In this document: positions 42,580 to 54,591 of the stretch, one piece after another
Layout of the letters: each line of letters starts with the position of its first letter
Position numbering within the stretch: the first letter of the stretch is position 1
Made by a program: the position numbers and the translations under genes
Origin: Aurelia coerulea
Lineage: Eukaryota > Cnidaria > Scyphozoa > Semaeostomeae > Ulmaridae
DNA: 64,000 bases
Assembly (NCBI GenBank): GCA_039566865.1
Contig: CM076947.1
Location: 5,463,501-5,527,500 of the forward strand
Direction: 5' to 3'
Notes under the pieces: generated by a model
Databases searched by the model: none
What the model saw: the letters and a program-made list of their open reading frames with translations, nothing else
What the model was told of the DNA's origin: nothing

Positions 42580-43209
42580 CTTCCTGACGTCCGCTACCTT
42601 GAGTACTCTGGGACCGTCATTATATTCATTAAAGTGCCATCCCAGCTTTTTGACCACCTATTTTCTGGCCTCGTTCTAGTTTTGAAGTAGACTAACAGTC
42701 GTTGAGCATCATTATCATGACAATCCTTCCATTGCATTTATTTTCTAAACATGTTTTACCTTAGCTTTGCCTAAAATTTGCCTTGTTTTAATTCTACAGA
42801 GTAGTTATGCGAGAATATGGACCAAAATCCAATAGAATTAACACAAAACAGGCATTGTGACGGCATCAACTCAAAATATGAAATTAAAAACATCACCAAT
42901 GAGTTCATCATCATCAAAAACCCCTTACTAGGTACGATTGATTTCGTTTGACAATGCTGTTTAAAAAAAATTCAAACAATGCCTGCCAAAAGTCCTTGGA
43001 ACACCTCACAAAATTAATGAAAAAGCACAGGAACTTTGTTTAGCTATCATAACGACCACAATGGCACTAGGAGAGGCTTTCCCTCCCCTCTCAAACAATG
43101 TTGTTAAGTGCAAAATGGCCATAGCAGCCAGTTCAAGATGACACTCAAACACGCGATAGTGATGGAATAAAACAACATTGTTTTCAATGGGAGAGGGGAA
43201 AGTAGCAAA
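42580..43209. other. Spacer, no gene seen
   Basis: The stretch between the Rep-like relic and the LINE has no gene that I recognise. Confidence 0.4.
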
Positions 43210-44231
43210 GAGGATGGTGAAATGGACTCTGGTGTTCCAACACTGAGCATAAACATCTTGGAATGATTCTTGACACCAAACTTAACTTTAAAAGTCATGT
43301 GAGTGAAGCTATTCTGAAAGCCAGAAGGGGGATTGGGTTGATAAGACACCTGTCACAATACATATCAAGGGATGTACTTGATCAAATGTACAAACTGTAT
43401 GTGCGCCCCCACCTAGATTACGGTGATATAGTTTACCACATATATGATCCTGACTTGTCATCAGTTATTACAAAGCGTCTTGAACGAACGCAGTATGCAG
43501 CATCTTTGGCTGTGACTGGGGCATGGAGAGGTACAAGTAGGCAAAAGCTTTATGAAGAACTTGGGTGGGAATCCTTGTACGATAGACGATGGTACAGGAG
43601 ACTATGTCATTTCTTCAAGCTAAAGCTGACACAGTATCCAGCATATCTTTTTTCTCTAATTCCTTCTGAACGGCAGATATCATATGATCTGCGAAACCCT
43701 CAAGCCTATGCAAACTGATCGTTTCTCCAATTCCTATTTTTATAACACGTTACACGAATGGAACAAATTACCAACTGAAATCCGCGCTTCTAAATGCCTT
43801 GCTGAATTTAAGCGGAAACTGATTGCATTAATTAGACCGGTCAAAAAGACTATTTATGGGGTATTCGACTTAAAGGGTATCAGAAATATAACCAAGCTTC
43901 GCGTACAATTCAGCGATCTGAATGCACACAAATTTCATCATAATTTTGAGTGTCTTAGGCATATATGTAATTGTGGTACAGCTAACGAGGACAACAAGCA
44001 TTATCTCCTGCACTGCTCCCGCTTTAATCAACTGCGAATGGATCTCTTGGATGGATGCCACAGAAGCGAATGGATGTCACAGAAGTGTCGGGTATTGATA
44101 TCGCAAACCTGGATTCAAAAACCTTGTGCAACTTGCTTCTTTACGGCAGTTCTAATATGAATATTATTGACAACAGGATAATTATTGAAGCAACAATTGA
44201 ATACATTGAAAAAACAAACAGGTTGAATTGA
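43210..44231 (+). pseudogene. LINE ORF2 C-terminal part, same family as the 11.2-kb copy
   Basis: The frame starts near NTEHKHLGMILDTKLNFKSH, then MYKLYVRPHLDYGDIVYH and ELGWESLYDRRWYRRL, shifts one base near 43710 (after RNPQAY), and continues with EWNKLPTEIRASKC, KLRVQFSDLNAHKFHHNF and the zinc motif ICNCGTANEDNKHYLLHC. A second shift near 44080 precedes NLLLYGSSNMNIIDNRIIIE and KTNRLN with a TGA at 44229-44231. The first LINE copy has intact sequence over these sites, so the shifts are damage. Polymerase palm motifs are missing. A 3' UTR of about 100 bp follows without a clear A-tail. Confidence 0.8.
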
Positions 44232-46840
44232 CCGTGGGTGCTAGAGTGCTGCCTGGGCGAGAGGGTGAGGTCTTTTCGTCCTTTCCCTTGGGGGGCACGT
44301 TGGTATCCGTGGATCAATATGAAATCAATTTGAAATAACGCAATGATCTAGCAGCTCTCCCTCCTTTCTTCCAGACAGTTCAGCACCAAACCACCCAAAT
44401 TTTCCCATAGTGCTTGACTTCCCTCGTCATTGTACCGTCCAGTAGCTATGTGATGGTACAGGGATGATAGAAGTCTACAATATAAAAGGTTAGACCCATA
44501 GCATGGTTTGGTGTGGAACTGGCAGTCTCCTTATTGGTGTGAAGATAAGGCTCAAATCCTTACTGGTTGTCAGAGCATGCGGAAATCATCCAATTTCATG
44601 CTTGTCAGCCAATGAGATCACCGCTTTTTAGCCCCTGAAGACAAAATCAGTCGTTTGAGGTAAATTTTCTAGTACCCTGACTAAAACTGAAATGGATGCT
44701 AAAATACTTCAGTTATTTGCATTTTTTTTTAATAAATCAGTTGTGGGGACGTCCGTCCAGAGTTGTTTACATGTTTAGGCCCCGGCGGGTGCACTGTTAT
44801 GGAAAAATGTATATCATGCATGTCCACAAAATCACTGAGAAAGGGGTACAAAATCAATGGAATCCAAGGACCTAGAATTTAAGAAAAAGGGGTACTTTTA
44901 CAGAAATCTGTCTGGGAATTAAAAAAAAAGGATTGGTTTTTGGTTTTCAAAATGCTACAAGCAGAAAGAGTAGAAGTGAATTGCTTAATTTCATCAAAGT
45001 ATTTCATTGATCAGACAAAAGCGTGAAAAATAACTTCATTTTTTGAAAAAGGATAGATGTTTATAAGACTGAGACTCAAAGTACCATGACTACTAATGAT
45101 GAGGCAGGATAAGGGTTCCACACAACATTAGATATGTGCTTGTTGAAACAAGTAGGCCAGAAAATTCTACACACTCCTTCTAGCTATACATTCAGCTAAT
45201 AATACTGCTTACAGTAAAGTATATTTCTTGCTATTACAAATATTCACTTTGGTGCAGATGAGTATTATTATGTTGGCCTGCTAAACCTAAAGTAGAGCTA
45301 AGTAAAGGCAAGTGGTAGATGATGCTGATAATACCTGGTCCTGATGAGATAAAAAGCACTAGTCTATAATACAATATATTTAGTCTCACATCATGCCATG
45401 TTTGAATTTTTGGGCCTGATATTTTACTTATGCATCAAACATACATCAACTTCAATGCGATCCAACTTCATGATCATGGAGACCAAATCTGAATTCAGTT
45501 TTTTGTGATCTTTGTGCTTGAATTCTACCACTTAGGCCATTTGACACTTCACACCTAGTTTGTTTTGCTGTGAAATGAAAGCCTCTAATTCATAGCCAAA
45601 TCGAGGCTGTAGTAGACAAATTGAATAAAATCGATGATCGAAAAAATATCGAAAATAAATGGCGGGAAAAGGAAAGAAAGATGTCTGCCTGTAAAGCAAA
45701 GTAGCAATCAAAGATTTGACATGACTTGGTGGGTTTAGCAAACATTTATTACTCTATTATTCTACTGCAGTTGCAGCATGGTGTTTCTGAGCCTGATCTA
45801 CAATAATAGATAGATAGCCCAACAAGAACAAGCATAGCTAGGCCTAAATCATGTTTTATTATTAGCAACAAGACAACACTGATGAGAAAACTAAGAAAGA
45901 AGTGGTCGTTTTAGGTGAGATTCACTGTTTGAAACAATTCTCATTAGAAAAACAGAGAAAAGGGGATCACATATGCAGATGCAGATTATTCTGTTAGAAG
46001 TAGAAGATCTCCAAGTTAGAAATAGAATACAATCTACAGTATTGTATTGTATTTGACAACTTACCTGTGGTATCATTGTGTAGCTAAAGAGACAATGGAT
46101 GTGTGGGCATTTCTTTAGCCTATTTATAGTGGCTATGAGATATAGATATATGTCTATTCCATATAAGGGTGTAAATGAAATAAAAAGAAGGTAGTATAAA
46201 TTAGTATTGTGTAGTTATGTATGCCTTAAAGGATTCTTGAGCATTAAGTTTTGTTTGAAATGAAGGTATATTACAAAAAATTCTTTTTCACAATTGCATG
46301 TTATTGGAAAGATCAGGGCAAAGAGGGTCCTATCATCTTCATATGATATAAGATTTTTGGTTTAATCACATAAAGAATGTGCTGTCTTTTGTGAATTCTT
46401 CTAAAGCTGCATAATTAGAACAACTTCTTCATGCTTCTTGTTGCCCAAATCACAATTAATCTATAGAATCTAGAACTATTGCATCTAAATGAAGTTATTG
46501 TTCGTTATGTCTCTATGAAAATGAAAATAATTCAAACTTGCTTAGTCTACTAAGTGATGTATTCATTCATTACTTGTGTCATTAGTTAAACCAGTTTTTC
46601 ACTTTTAGGGATTGGGCTCTAGTGCCCCCATCTCCTCTTTCTCTGTGTTGGTCAATACCACTTTTTCAGCATTTCTTATTGCTGCTTTTTCTTTAAATGT
46701 GCTTAGAGCAGCTTCGTCTAGCTTGCTCCATTCATCCTCTAGTCCTGTCATACTGCCATGATTTTCTGTCAAACAATAAGATTCTGTTTAAGATCTTTTA
46801 TTCGAAAACAATAGAAATAAACAATGCTTTTTAACTGAAA
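44232..46840. other. AT-rich spacer, no gene seen
   Basis: About 2.6 kb containing the LINE 3' UTR (44232 to about 44340) and then no recognisable gene. A short run of G near 44770 and purine runs are the only features. Confidence 0.4.
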
Positions 46841-46844
46841 TAAG

Positions 46845-49430
46845 GGTGTCCTAGCTGGTACTGATATCTCATTGGTTAAAGATGACAAAATAGTTACTAA
46901 TAATCATGATTTATGTGAAATCTTTAACGACTATTACATTAATATCGTCGAAAATACTTCCGGTAAGAAACCTTCCAGCATTGCAGATAAGACTTCGATT
47001 GATAATGATCGAGACATTGTCAAGTTAATTCTTGATAAATACAAAGATCATCCGAGTATTCTGGCTATATTTGCAGACCCTGAACATACTTTTGAATCCT
47101 TTTCTTTCAATGGGGTTACTGCTAGAGATGTATGGCTCCAATTGAAAATGCTCGATGGCAGTAAATCAACAGGTGTTGATCAAATTCCACCAAAGCTTGT
47201 TTCTCTGGCTAGCGATGATTTAGCTGTCCCTCTTACTAACGCTATCAATTGCAGCATTCGCAATTTCATATTTCCCCAGAATGCAAAAACTGTAGCAGTC
47301 TGCCCTTTAGACAAAGGTGAACCCGTTCGTACTGTGGAGAGAAATTATCGTCCAGTCGGTATACTTAACCCTATTTTGGTTGGGGGGGGGGCAAATTTGC
47401 CCCCCTAGTAGACTTTTTGTTATAACTCTATCAGGATAACAATTACGGTCCGAAAAACTTTCTGACTTTTTGCTAATACTTCTTGTGCAATGACTCAAGA
47501 AGTTTCATAAAAATATTTTGACAAATGAGGGGGAGGGAGACAATTTTTGGGAACTGACTCTGTCAAAATCGCCAATACTCAAATATTAATTTTCGCGGAA
47601 AAAGTAGCAAAATTGCAAAATTTTGCAAAGATATTTTGCAGGGTAGTGCTATTTGATGTATTCTATCATAATTTTCATGTTTAGATGGACATTGAGTTCC
47701 AAATTAAATTTTATCACATTTTTCCCGATTTTTCCCGATTTTGCCAATTTTCTTGACCACACAAAGAAAAATGCTGACGCAAGCAATATTGACGGCTAAT
47801 TTTAGGCTAATTTTCATATTATCATAAAGTACATGCCTAGGGCTATTAGTACACCAAATTTGGTTGCTCTATCTATTTCCAGTCAAGAGTTAGGTAGGGG
47901 GGGGGGGCTATTTTGCCCCCCCAACCAAAATAGGACGTGTCAGATAGCCCAACCACTATAGGGTTAACACTTTTTCCAAAATTTTTGAAAAAATTCTAAA
48001 GGAGCAGCTTAGCCCCTTCCTTGACAAGACCCTTTCGATCTTTATTGCAGCGTACAGAAGAGCATACAGTACACAGCATGTTTTGATTGAACTTGTAGAA
48101 GAATGGAAATATAAACTTTACAATAACTTCATTGTAGTTATTGATGGATCTGTCAAAGGCTTTTGATTGCATCCCGCATGATTTAATAATAGCCAAACTT
48201 CATGCATATGGCTTTGATGAAAATGCATTGGTTCTTGTCTATTCCTATCTGAAAAAAAAACGGAAGCAGAGTGTCCGGATAAATAATGTCTGCAGTTCTT
48301 TTCAAGAAATAGTATCAGGAGTCCCCCAAGGATCAGTGTTAGTCTTTTCAATTTCTATATAAATGATCTTTTCTATTTCATAAAGCAAGCAACCATGTAC
48401 AATTATGCTGATGATAACACGCTGGCTTTCTTTTCCAAATCCTTGCCAGATCTTGTCAAGGTTTTGGAAAGTGAAGCAAGCAGCGCTCTCTCTTGGCTTG
48501 AACAAAATGAAATGATTGCTAACCCTAACAAATTCCATGCACTTATTGTTAAAAAAGACCAGACAAACACTTGTGGCATAAATCTTGATTTCCAAGGACA
48601 TTCTATCGAATCTGAGGAGACTGTTAGACTCTTAGGTGTAACACTAGATTACAAATTGAACTTTGACCCACACATATCAAACCTTTGCAAAAAAGCCGCG
48701 GCACAACTAAACGTTCTTAAACGACTTAAGTCATTTATTGGTTTTGCTGAAAAAGAAGTTTTGGTTCAAAGTTTCATATACTCAAATTTTAACTACTGTC
48801 CTTTAGTTTGGTATTTTTCATCTTCAAAATCAGTCCAGAAAATTGAAAGAATACAGGAACGCGCGCTAAGATTTATGTACAATGATCATAAAAGCTCCTA
48901 TGATGATCTTCTTATTAGGTCAAAAAGATGCACAATGCAAGTTGCTCGTCAGAGAACTCTCTGTGTCGAAATCTTTAAGACAATAACAAACTTGAATCCA
49001 TCTTTTATGCGTAATATTTTTAGTTCAAGAACTTCAAATCATCCATCTCGGAATCCCAACAATTTGAATCATTTTCGACCAAATCAGGTAACTTTTGGCT
49101 CCAAGAGCCTTCAAGCCATGGGACCTCAGATTTGGAACTGTTTGCCAAATGAACTAAAATCAGCTGAAAATCTAAACAGTTTCAAGGTTATGATAAAACA
49201 ATGGAATGGCCCCACCTGTAAATGCAACGTTTGTAAATATAATGATATCATGTAGATTTTGTCCATTTATGTCCATGTAGTTTGATATTTATCTTCTGTA
49301 TATACGTATTCATTTCCTTAAAGTTATTTTTCCATCTGTTAGTAGATTCGATTTAGATTAGTTGTATGTGTATATATTTGTATATATATATGTATAGCTA
49401 GGTGTAAAAAATCGAATAAAAATAACATAA
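46845..49430 (+). pseudogene. Second LINE (CR1/Jockey-type reverse transcriptase), interrupted and frameshifted
   Basis: The first part (46845-47364) has KMLDGSKSTGVDQIPPKLVS and NYRPVGILN, both typical of the start of LINE reverse transcriptase. A TTAA element is inserted at 47365. Beyond it the frame resumes with TFSKIFEKILKEQL, shifts near 48135 to LSKAFDCIPHDLIIAKLHAY, reaches SGVPQGSVL, shifts again near 48340 (FNFYINDLFYFIKQ) and continues with the catalytic box YADDNTLAFFS, LGVTLDYKLNFDPHI and FIYSNFNYCPLVWYF to TAG at 49253-49255. The 3' UTR runs to an A-rich tail at about 49405-49437. It is 5'-truncated, without an endonuclease domain. Dead. Confidence 0.85.
47369..47963. mobile_element. 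TTAA-flanked (piggyBac-type) MITE inside the LINE
   Basis: A 595-bp insert beginning CCCTATTTTGGTTGGGGGGG and ending CCACTATAGGG, flanked by TTAA at 47365-47368 and 47964-47967. Removing it and one TTAA restores the LINE frame from GILN into TFSKIFEK. A second inverted zone sits inside the right end (CCCCCCCAACCAAAATAGG), matching the left end. A partial relative lies at 59475. The G runs exceed eight bases, so the length is subject to sequencing error. Confidence 0.9.
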
Positions 49431-49457
49431 CAAACAAATTCTGTTCTTCTGAAAGAG

Positions 49458-50048
49458 GTGAAAGAAAGAAGAGCAAACTTATTTCATCACAATGAAGTAC
49501 TGCCATGGAAGGCCAACGAGTTGGAGTTTTATACCCGCATAATAGAAGATTTGATGCCTGTCATCAATAAACTTGCTAGCATTGCGGGTGAAATTAATTT
49601 AAAGCTGAAAGGTACTTCTTTCTCTTGTGATGGAAAAAGTACAATTAAGAGAAAGAAAGCAAATGCTGCCAAATCAGAGAAAGAGAAGAAACAGAGGGTT
49701 CTAAAAAGTGCATGTGATGTTCTGCACATTATATGCAAAGATGGTGGGTCATATGCACATCGCATCTGGAATGGAAAACACAAATTTTTCCTTGAAATGG
49801 ATATGCTCGATCTTCAGAGTTTCGACAAGCTGTTGCCAAAATTTCATCTTCGTGGGATTAAGTTTCTTCTTGAAAAGGGTTTATTTGCAGACCATGATGG
49901 AAGCTCCAAGAAGGTCACAGACACAGCCAAAAAACTTGAAACTTCCCTTGCAACAACATCTTCAATGAATGCTGATAAGAGTACAGAAAAGAAACAACGC
50001 ACAATTGAAAACTTGAAACAGAGAAAAATTACTGCATTTGTGATATAA
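49458..50048 (+). CDS. Hypothetical basic protein, C-terminal part
   Basis: An open frame of 196 codons right after the LINE tail, with no stop. It is Lys-rich, with a GKSTIKRKKANAAKSEKEKK segment, a Cys/His stretch LKSACDVLHIICKDGGSYAH and a low-complexity tail TAKKLETSLATTSSMNADKS. It ends in ITAFVI and TAA. I recognise no family. The length and codon quality exceed the chance frames around it, so it may be the last exon of a gene or the tail of another element protein. Confidence 0.4.
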   Translation: MKERRANLFHHNEVLPWKANELEFYTRIIEDLMPVINKLASIAGEINLKLKGTSFSCDGKSTIKRKKANAAKSEKEKKQRVLKSACDVLHIICKDGGSYAHRIWNGKHKFFLEMDMLDLQSFDKLLPKFHLRGIKFLLEKGLFADHDGSSKKVTDTAKKLETSLATTSSMNADKSTEKKQRTIENLKQRKITAFVI

Positions 50049-50518
50049 CGATGTCATGGAATGATAAAATTTATGGTATAAAGGCAGATGTGACATCTAC
50101 TAAGATATAGTGGTCACTAGAACTTTGCATCTCATTGAATTAGTTTTCTTCAGAATTTAACTTGGAAAAATGTCATACCCCCTCAAAAATTCCCAAAAAA
50201 ATTCATACCCCCCCATTTTCCTTTGAATAGTTTTCATACCCCCACCAATTCTAACACGCCCCGGTACCCAGAGTTATAAATGACTGGCCCCTAATGGCGG
50301 ATCATGGCAGATGCTACAAACAGTTGTAGAGCTGTAGTTTGCGGTATTTGCTATTCAAAATTGTGTAAAATGAACGACTTTAATCTTTTCAGTGGAAAGA
50401 ACGATTATAATAAAGATTTGAGAGAACTGCCAGTTGGACGGAGACTGCTGATAAAGGCAAACTTCATTGGCCGCTTTAACAATAGGCATATGACATAGGA
50501 GTCAGTCACTTTGAGACA
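50049..50518. other. Spacer with CATACCCCC repeats
   Basis: TCATACCCCC-type blocks recur four times at 50174-50246, separated by AAAATTCC-like spacers, as in other G/C-run elements of the window. A 64-codon frame at 50304-50498 is the only open frame and resembles nothing known. Confidence 0.4.
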
Positions 50519-50520
50519 TA

Positions 50521-51102
50521 CCGGGTGAGCTAGAAAAAAGTTCCCACTTTCGACAGGCCAGGATAAACCACACGCTAAGCCAATCATAATTGTTTTTGAT
50601 TTAATCTTTTGCCAACATCCTATATATAATTCTGGGTTATTTTTGTAGATTTTTCGTACGCCGATATATTAACAATTTCTTGAAATTGTTTGGCCTGCAG
50701 ACTGCCCAAAAGGATCGAAGAACAGTGATCAAATTTCCTAAAGATTGAGCTTGGCAGAACAAAGGGAGTGCTTTTCGAAATGACCAGAGAATTTGGAAAT
50801 AGATTAGGTACAATCTGTCCCACGAAAGTGCGGGCGTTCAATGATTGTGCAAGTTTAATTTCAAAGAAATAATAAAACAACTGAGAGTCTTTGTTCTAAT
50901 AAAAATGACATTAAACTTGTGCAATCATTTCCAAAATCGCATCGAAATATATTGATAAAATGGCATCCAAAAAATCCACAAAAAATAACCCAGAATAATA
51001 TAGGATATTGACAAAAGATTAAATCAAAGACAACTAAAATTGGCCTAGTGGGTCATTTATCCTGGTCTGTCGTAAGTGGGAACCTTTTTCTGGCTCACCC
51101 GG
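50521..51102. mobile_element. TA-flanked MITE with 140-bp inverted arms, 582 bp
   Basis: The left arm starts CCGGGTGAGCTAGAAAAAAG and the right arm ends CTTTTTCTGGCTCACCCGG. The arms match imperfectly for about 140 bp, through GGCCAGGATAAA and ATCCTATATA...CTGGGTTATTTT. TA at 50519-50520 and 51103-51104 is the target. A solo end of the same family is at about 9779-9802 and a diverged end at about 51474. No transposase is encoded. Confidence 0.88.
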
Positions 51103-51641
51103 TAGAGCAGCACTTCACAGAAACCAAATCTCCCTTTCAAAATATCGGAAACTTTTTGTTAGCAAACATATTTCGGAATGTGCCAAATCAAAATCACCCA
51201 TGTTTACCATTTGTCCATTCTTTAAATTACACAGTCAAGACAACGCACTCCTAAAAGAGAAAGAAAACTACTTCATAATTAAATACAAACCGGCATTAAA
51301 TTGATAAGATTAGCAAAACTGCAATCTTTATCTAGCCTCTCTAAAAATCACTACGACGTTGATGTGATGTATTGATGATACGTTAGATTATGTAAAATTC
51401 ATTTGTTTAAATTCAAAGTAAAGTTGATGTATGAGTAAATAAGTCTGCGTCAACAGACACAACTAGTAGCATACCGGATGCGCCAAAATAAACTATGCAC
51501 GTTTCCCAGGCCACAATAAATCGTACACTGGACCTATTTTGAAGATTTATGACTTATTCGTTAGCAGAAAGCCTGAATTAGATACCGGGATTTTTGTAAT
51601 TTTTTTTCATTTTCGGTTTTTAGAACTAAAAGCGAGTTTCC

Positions 51642-51902
51642 TAAAATGTTAGTTTTCGAAAACACTGAAAACGATCAAAAACATCAATCAAGTTTTCTAA
51701 ATGATCAACATAAATGGACAAAGAGAGTTTGTGGTGATTTGCGATTTAGAAATCGACCAATTGTAATCTGCTTTACGAAAGTTTGTACTAAACCCCCAAA
51801 ACCCCCCAAAAACGTTTTCTCTTTGTTCATTCATGTTGAATCTTTTAAGATTTGATCGACATTTTTTTATCGTTTTCAATGTTTTCGAAAATGAACATTT
51901 TA
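51642..51902. repeat. Imperfect inverted repeat, arms of about 50 bp
   Basis: AAAATGTTAGTTTTCGAAAA and CACTGAAAACGATCAAAAAC at the left pair with the reverse of TCGTTTTCAATGTTTTCGAA and AATGAACATTTTAAG at the right, enclosing about 150 bp. It is probably the remnant of a small foldback element. The CCGGATGCGCCAAAATAAAC stretch at 51474 upstream may be its outer terminus. Confidence 0.6.
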
Positions 51903-52025
51903 AGCAACTCGCTTCTAGCTCTAACAACTTAAACGGAAAAGCTTGTAAAAAGTCCTAGAATACATTGACCAAATGGGACCAATGATCAAAAACACTTGAA
52001 ATTCCCTGAGTAACCAAAGTGAGGC

Positions 52026-54136
52026 GGGAGTCACTAATTCAAGATTCAAGATTCAAGATCCAAGATTCAAGATCCGGAATTCAAGATTCACACTAATTCT
52101 AGATCCCGAAATCAAGATTCACACTAATTCTAGATCCCGAAATCAAGATTCACACTAATTCTAGATCCGGAATTCAAGATTCACACTAATTCTAGATCCG
52201 GAATTCAAGATTGACACTAATTCTAGATCCAGAATTCAAGATTCACACTAATTCTAGATCCCGAAATCAAGATTCACACTAATTCTAGATCCCGAAATCA
52301 AGATTCACACTAATTTTAGATCCGGAATTCAAGATTCACGCTAATTCAAGATCCCAAAATCAAGATTCGCACTAATTCTAGATCCCAAAATCAAGATTCA
52401 TACTGAATTGGGCTTTTTTTAGAATTCCTTGGAGAATCTGCGTGGTTTCATCTTTTTCGCTGTATTTTCTTTGTATCAGGCTTGCGAATAGATGGTTGAT
52501 CTACCCAATTCCCCCACCAATTCCTCAATTTACAACACACGCATTCTTACTTACAGGTACTTGAGCTTCTGTAAATGTCTAAATGCTGCAAAGACTTCAA
52601 AAAACCTTCCTTTGAGGGCGCAAGTAGTGAGCATGAAGACTGTTAATGGAGCTTTAAGAAACTCATAAAAAACTCTCACCATTGAAAATCTGACCAGAAA
52701 CTTTCAGTGCTGGCCCGAATTCTTAGTTTTTTGAAAAAATGTCTGCAAAAAATGAGTGAAAATAAAAGAGAAATCCCATTGATTTCCTTGATAAAAGGAA
52801 AAGAGTTTCTTGAATAATTTGGCCAAGTATTGAAGTTTGTTCATTATTGTTATCGAAGAGTCGAGTTTCTATAGTTTCTTATTAAAAATATGTGCTTGAA
52901 ACTATTTCACATTGCACAAAGGGCATCAGGATACAGTATATGTATCATAACTTTTACGTTGCTTTGTTGACAAACAGTCTTTCGTTTGTTAAAGATTTAT
53001 GTTTTGTGCTAACATGTCAATTATTTCCTTCAATATCTGCAGAGCGCGTAAAGACAGAAAGGGCTTTAATTAAGATTCTCATCACAGCAAAGGCTATGAC
53101 AGAATCATTCATACCACTCGGTAAAAGTGACATGGGCTACACGTATTTTTTTTATAAGAAACTAAGAATTTGGGCCAGTACTGGAAGTTTCTTAAAATTA
53201 TCAGATTTTGAGTACTCAAGAGTTTCTTACGATTTTGTTAGAGGAGGTTCCATAACAATCTTCATATTCACTACATGTGCCCTCATGAACATTTCAAAAC
53301 AAGGTTTTTTAAGCATTTCCAATGTTTAGACATCACTCAAGTACCTTACGAGTAATATGATACAGGAAACAAGTGAAAGTAAAGTAAAACATGTCAAGGA
53401 TTTCCTTTATCAAAATAAATAGTTTCTTAGCTTATATTTTCCCAGCACTGGATTTTTTTAATTTTTTGGCGATCTGAGAGTTGAGTTTCTTATAAGCAAT
53501 TTCTTATAAGACAAAATACGTGTATTATTTCAAATTCTGTCCGAATGGTCCAAATAACCTGTAAGATAATCTTAATTTAGGATAGAATTGCAGATCTTGA
53601 CTTACACTTGCTTTTTTCATAAGAAACAGCTTATAAGAGATGTAAGGCGATTTTTGAAGTTGATGAACCATCCTACCTGGATTGAAAATGCAAAGAAACT
53701 TTTGTAGTTTGCAGCTTTAATTAAATGTTTCCATTGACAGTCTTCGTGTTCACTACTTGTGCCCTCCAAAGGAGGTGTTTTTAAAAGTCTTGGCAACGTT
53801 TAGACATTTAGCTCGAGTACCATTAAGTAATGTGATACAGAAAACGAAGAATATGTGTGTTTTTAATTGAGGAATTGGGTAGATGAACCATTTATTCACA
53901 AGCCTGAAAACAGCGAAAAAGATCAAACCACACAGATTCTCCAAGGAATTCTTAAAAAGCCCAATTCAGTATGAATCTTAAATTCCGGATCTAGAATTAG
54001 TGTGAATCTTGAATTCCGGATCTAGAATTAGTGTGAATCTTGAATTCCGGATCTAGAATTAGTGTGAATCTTGAATTCCGGATCTTGAATCTTGGATCTT
54101 GAATCTTGGATCTTGAATCTTGAATTAGTGACTCCC
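52026..54136. mobile_element. Mutator-type foldback element with minisatellite arms, 9-bp target duplication
   Basis: A 2,111-bp element bounded by GGGAGTCACTAATTC and GAATTAGTGACTCCC. AAGTGAGGC is at 52017-52025 and again at 54137-54145. The left arm (to about 52560) carries about ten copies of a 39-40 bp unit, AAGATTCACACTAATTCTAG plus ATCCCGAAATC or ATCCGGAATTC. The right arm holds about four copies in inverse orientation. Beyond the units both arms share GAATTGGGCTTTTT...AGAATTCCTTGGAGAATCTG. The interior has no transposase. It is a non-autonomous element in which the arms grew by tandem amplification. Confidence 0.9.
53140..53522. mobile_element. Nested TA-flanked GTTTCTTA-rich MITE, 383 bp
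   Basis: The ends CACGTATTTTTTTTATAAGA and TTATAAGACAAAATACGTG are inverted repeats, and TA lies at 53138-53139 and 53523-53524. The interior repeats AAGTTTCTTAAAAT, GAGTTTCTTACGAT and TTATAAGCAATTTCTTATAA. The same GTTTCTTA theme occurs in the core of the MITE at 19.33-19.73 kb (right end AAAAAAACGTGT) and at 5998-6058, so a family is spread through the window. It sits inside the larger foldback element. Confidence 0.78.
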
Positions 54137-54145
54137 AAGTGAGGC

Positions 54146-54588
54146 TGAGCTACTCACAAAATTAGGAAGGTACCCCCCGTCCTCGAGCTGAGTTCAAGCC
54201 AGTTCAAGTGCTGTCATGCGCAAGATTTGCCATGGTTCTTACGTCACTACCATGCCACCTATTGTTTTTGAGACCATGGAATGTAGCGCGCCTCGCGCTC
54301 AAAAGAACTGAAATCATTGCACTCCCATTTGCTTTGCTTCTTCCGTTGGCCACAGGTCGGCGCTGCGCGCCTCCCTGAGAAGTAGCATGGTACAACGTAC
54401 AACAACATTCATTAGATTTAAACATTCTAACATGGCCGACTGGGGGCAAGCGAGCTCGCAACGACATAAAGATGTAAAATGAACTGGACAACGTTGAATA
54501 TGGAGACAGAAAAAGTACACAAAGGTAGGCCTGATAGTTCTGATTATTTGCAATGATATATAATCCCTATAACCAATTCCACGTATCC
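54146..54588. other. Spacer, no gene seen
   Basis: This is the flank of the foldback element. Short overlapping minus-strand frames have no family resemblance. Confidence 0.35.
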
Positions 54589-54591
54589 CAG

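Noticed and set aside
42421..42690. Plus-strand frame opposite the Rep-like relic
   Set aside because: It is antisense to the HUH motifs and has no resemblance of its own.
46845..49430. Reading the LINE as one intact ORF2
   Set aside because: At least two frameshifts and a TTAA insertion separate its parts, and the endonuclease is missing.
52892..53329. 145-codon plus-strand frame inside the foldback element
   Set aside because: It crosses the boundary of the nested TA-flanked MITE and has no domain, so it is not one ancestral gene.
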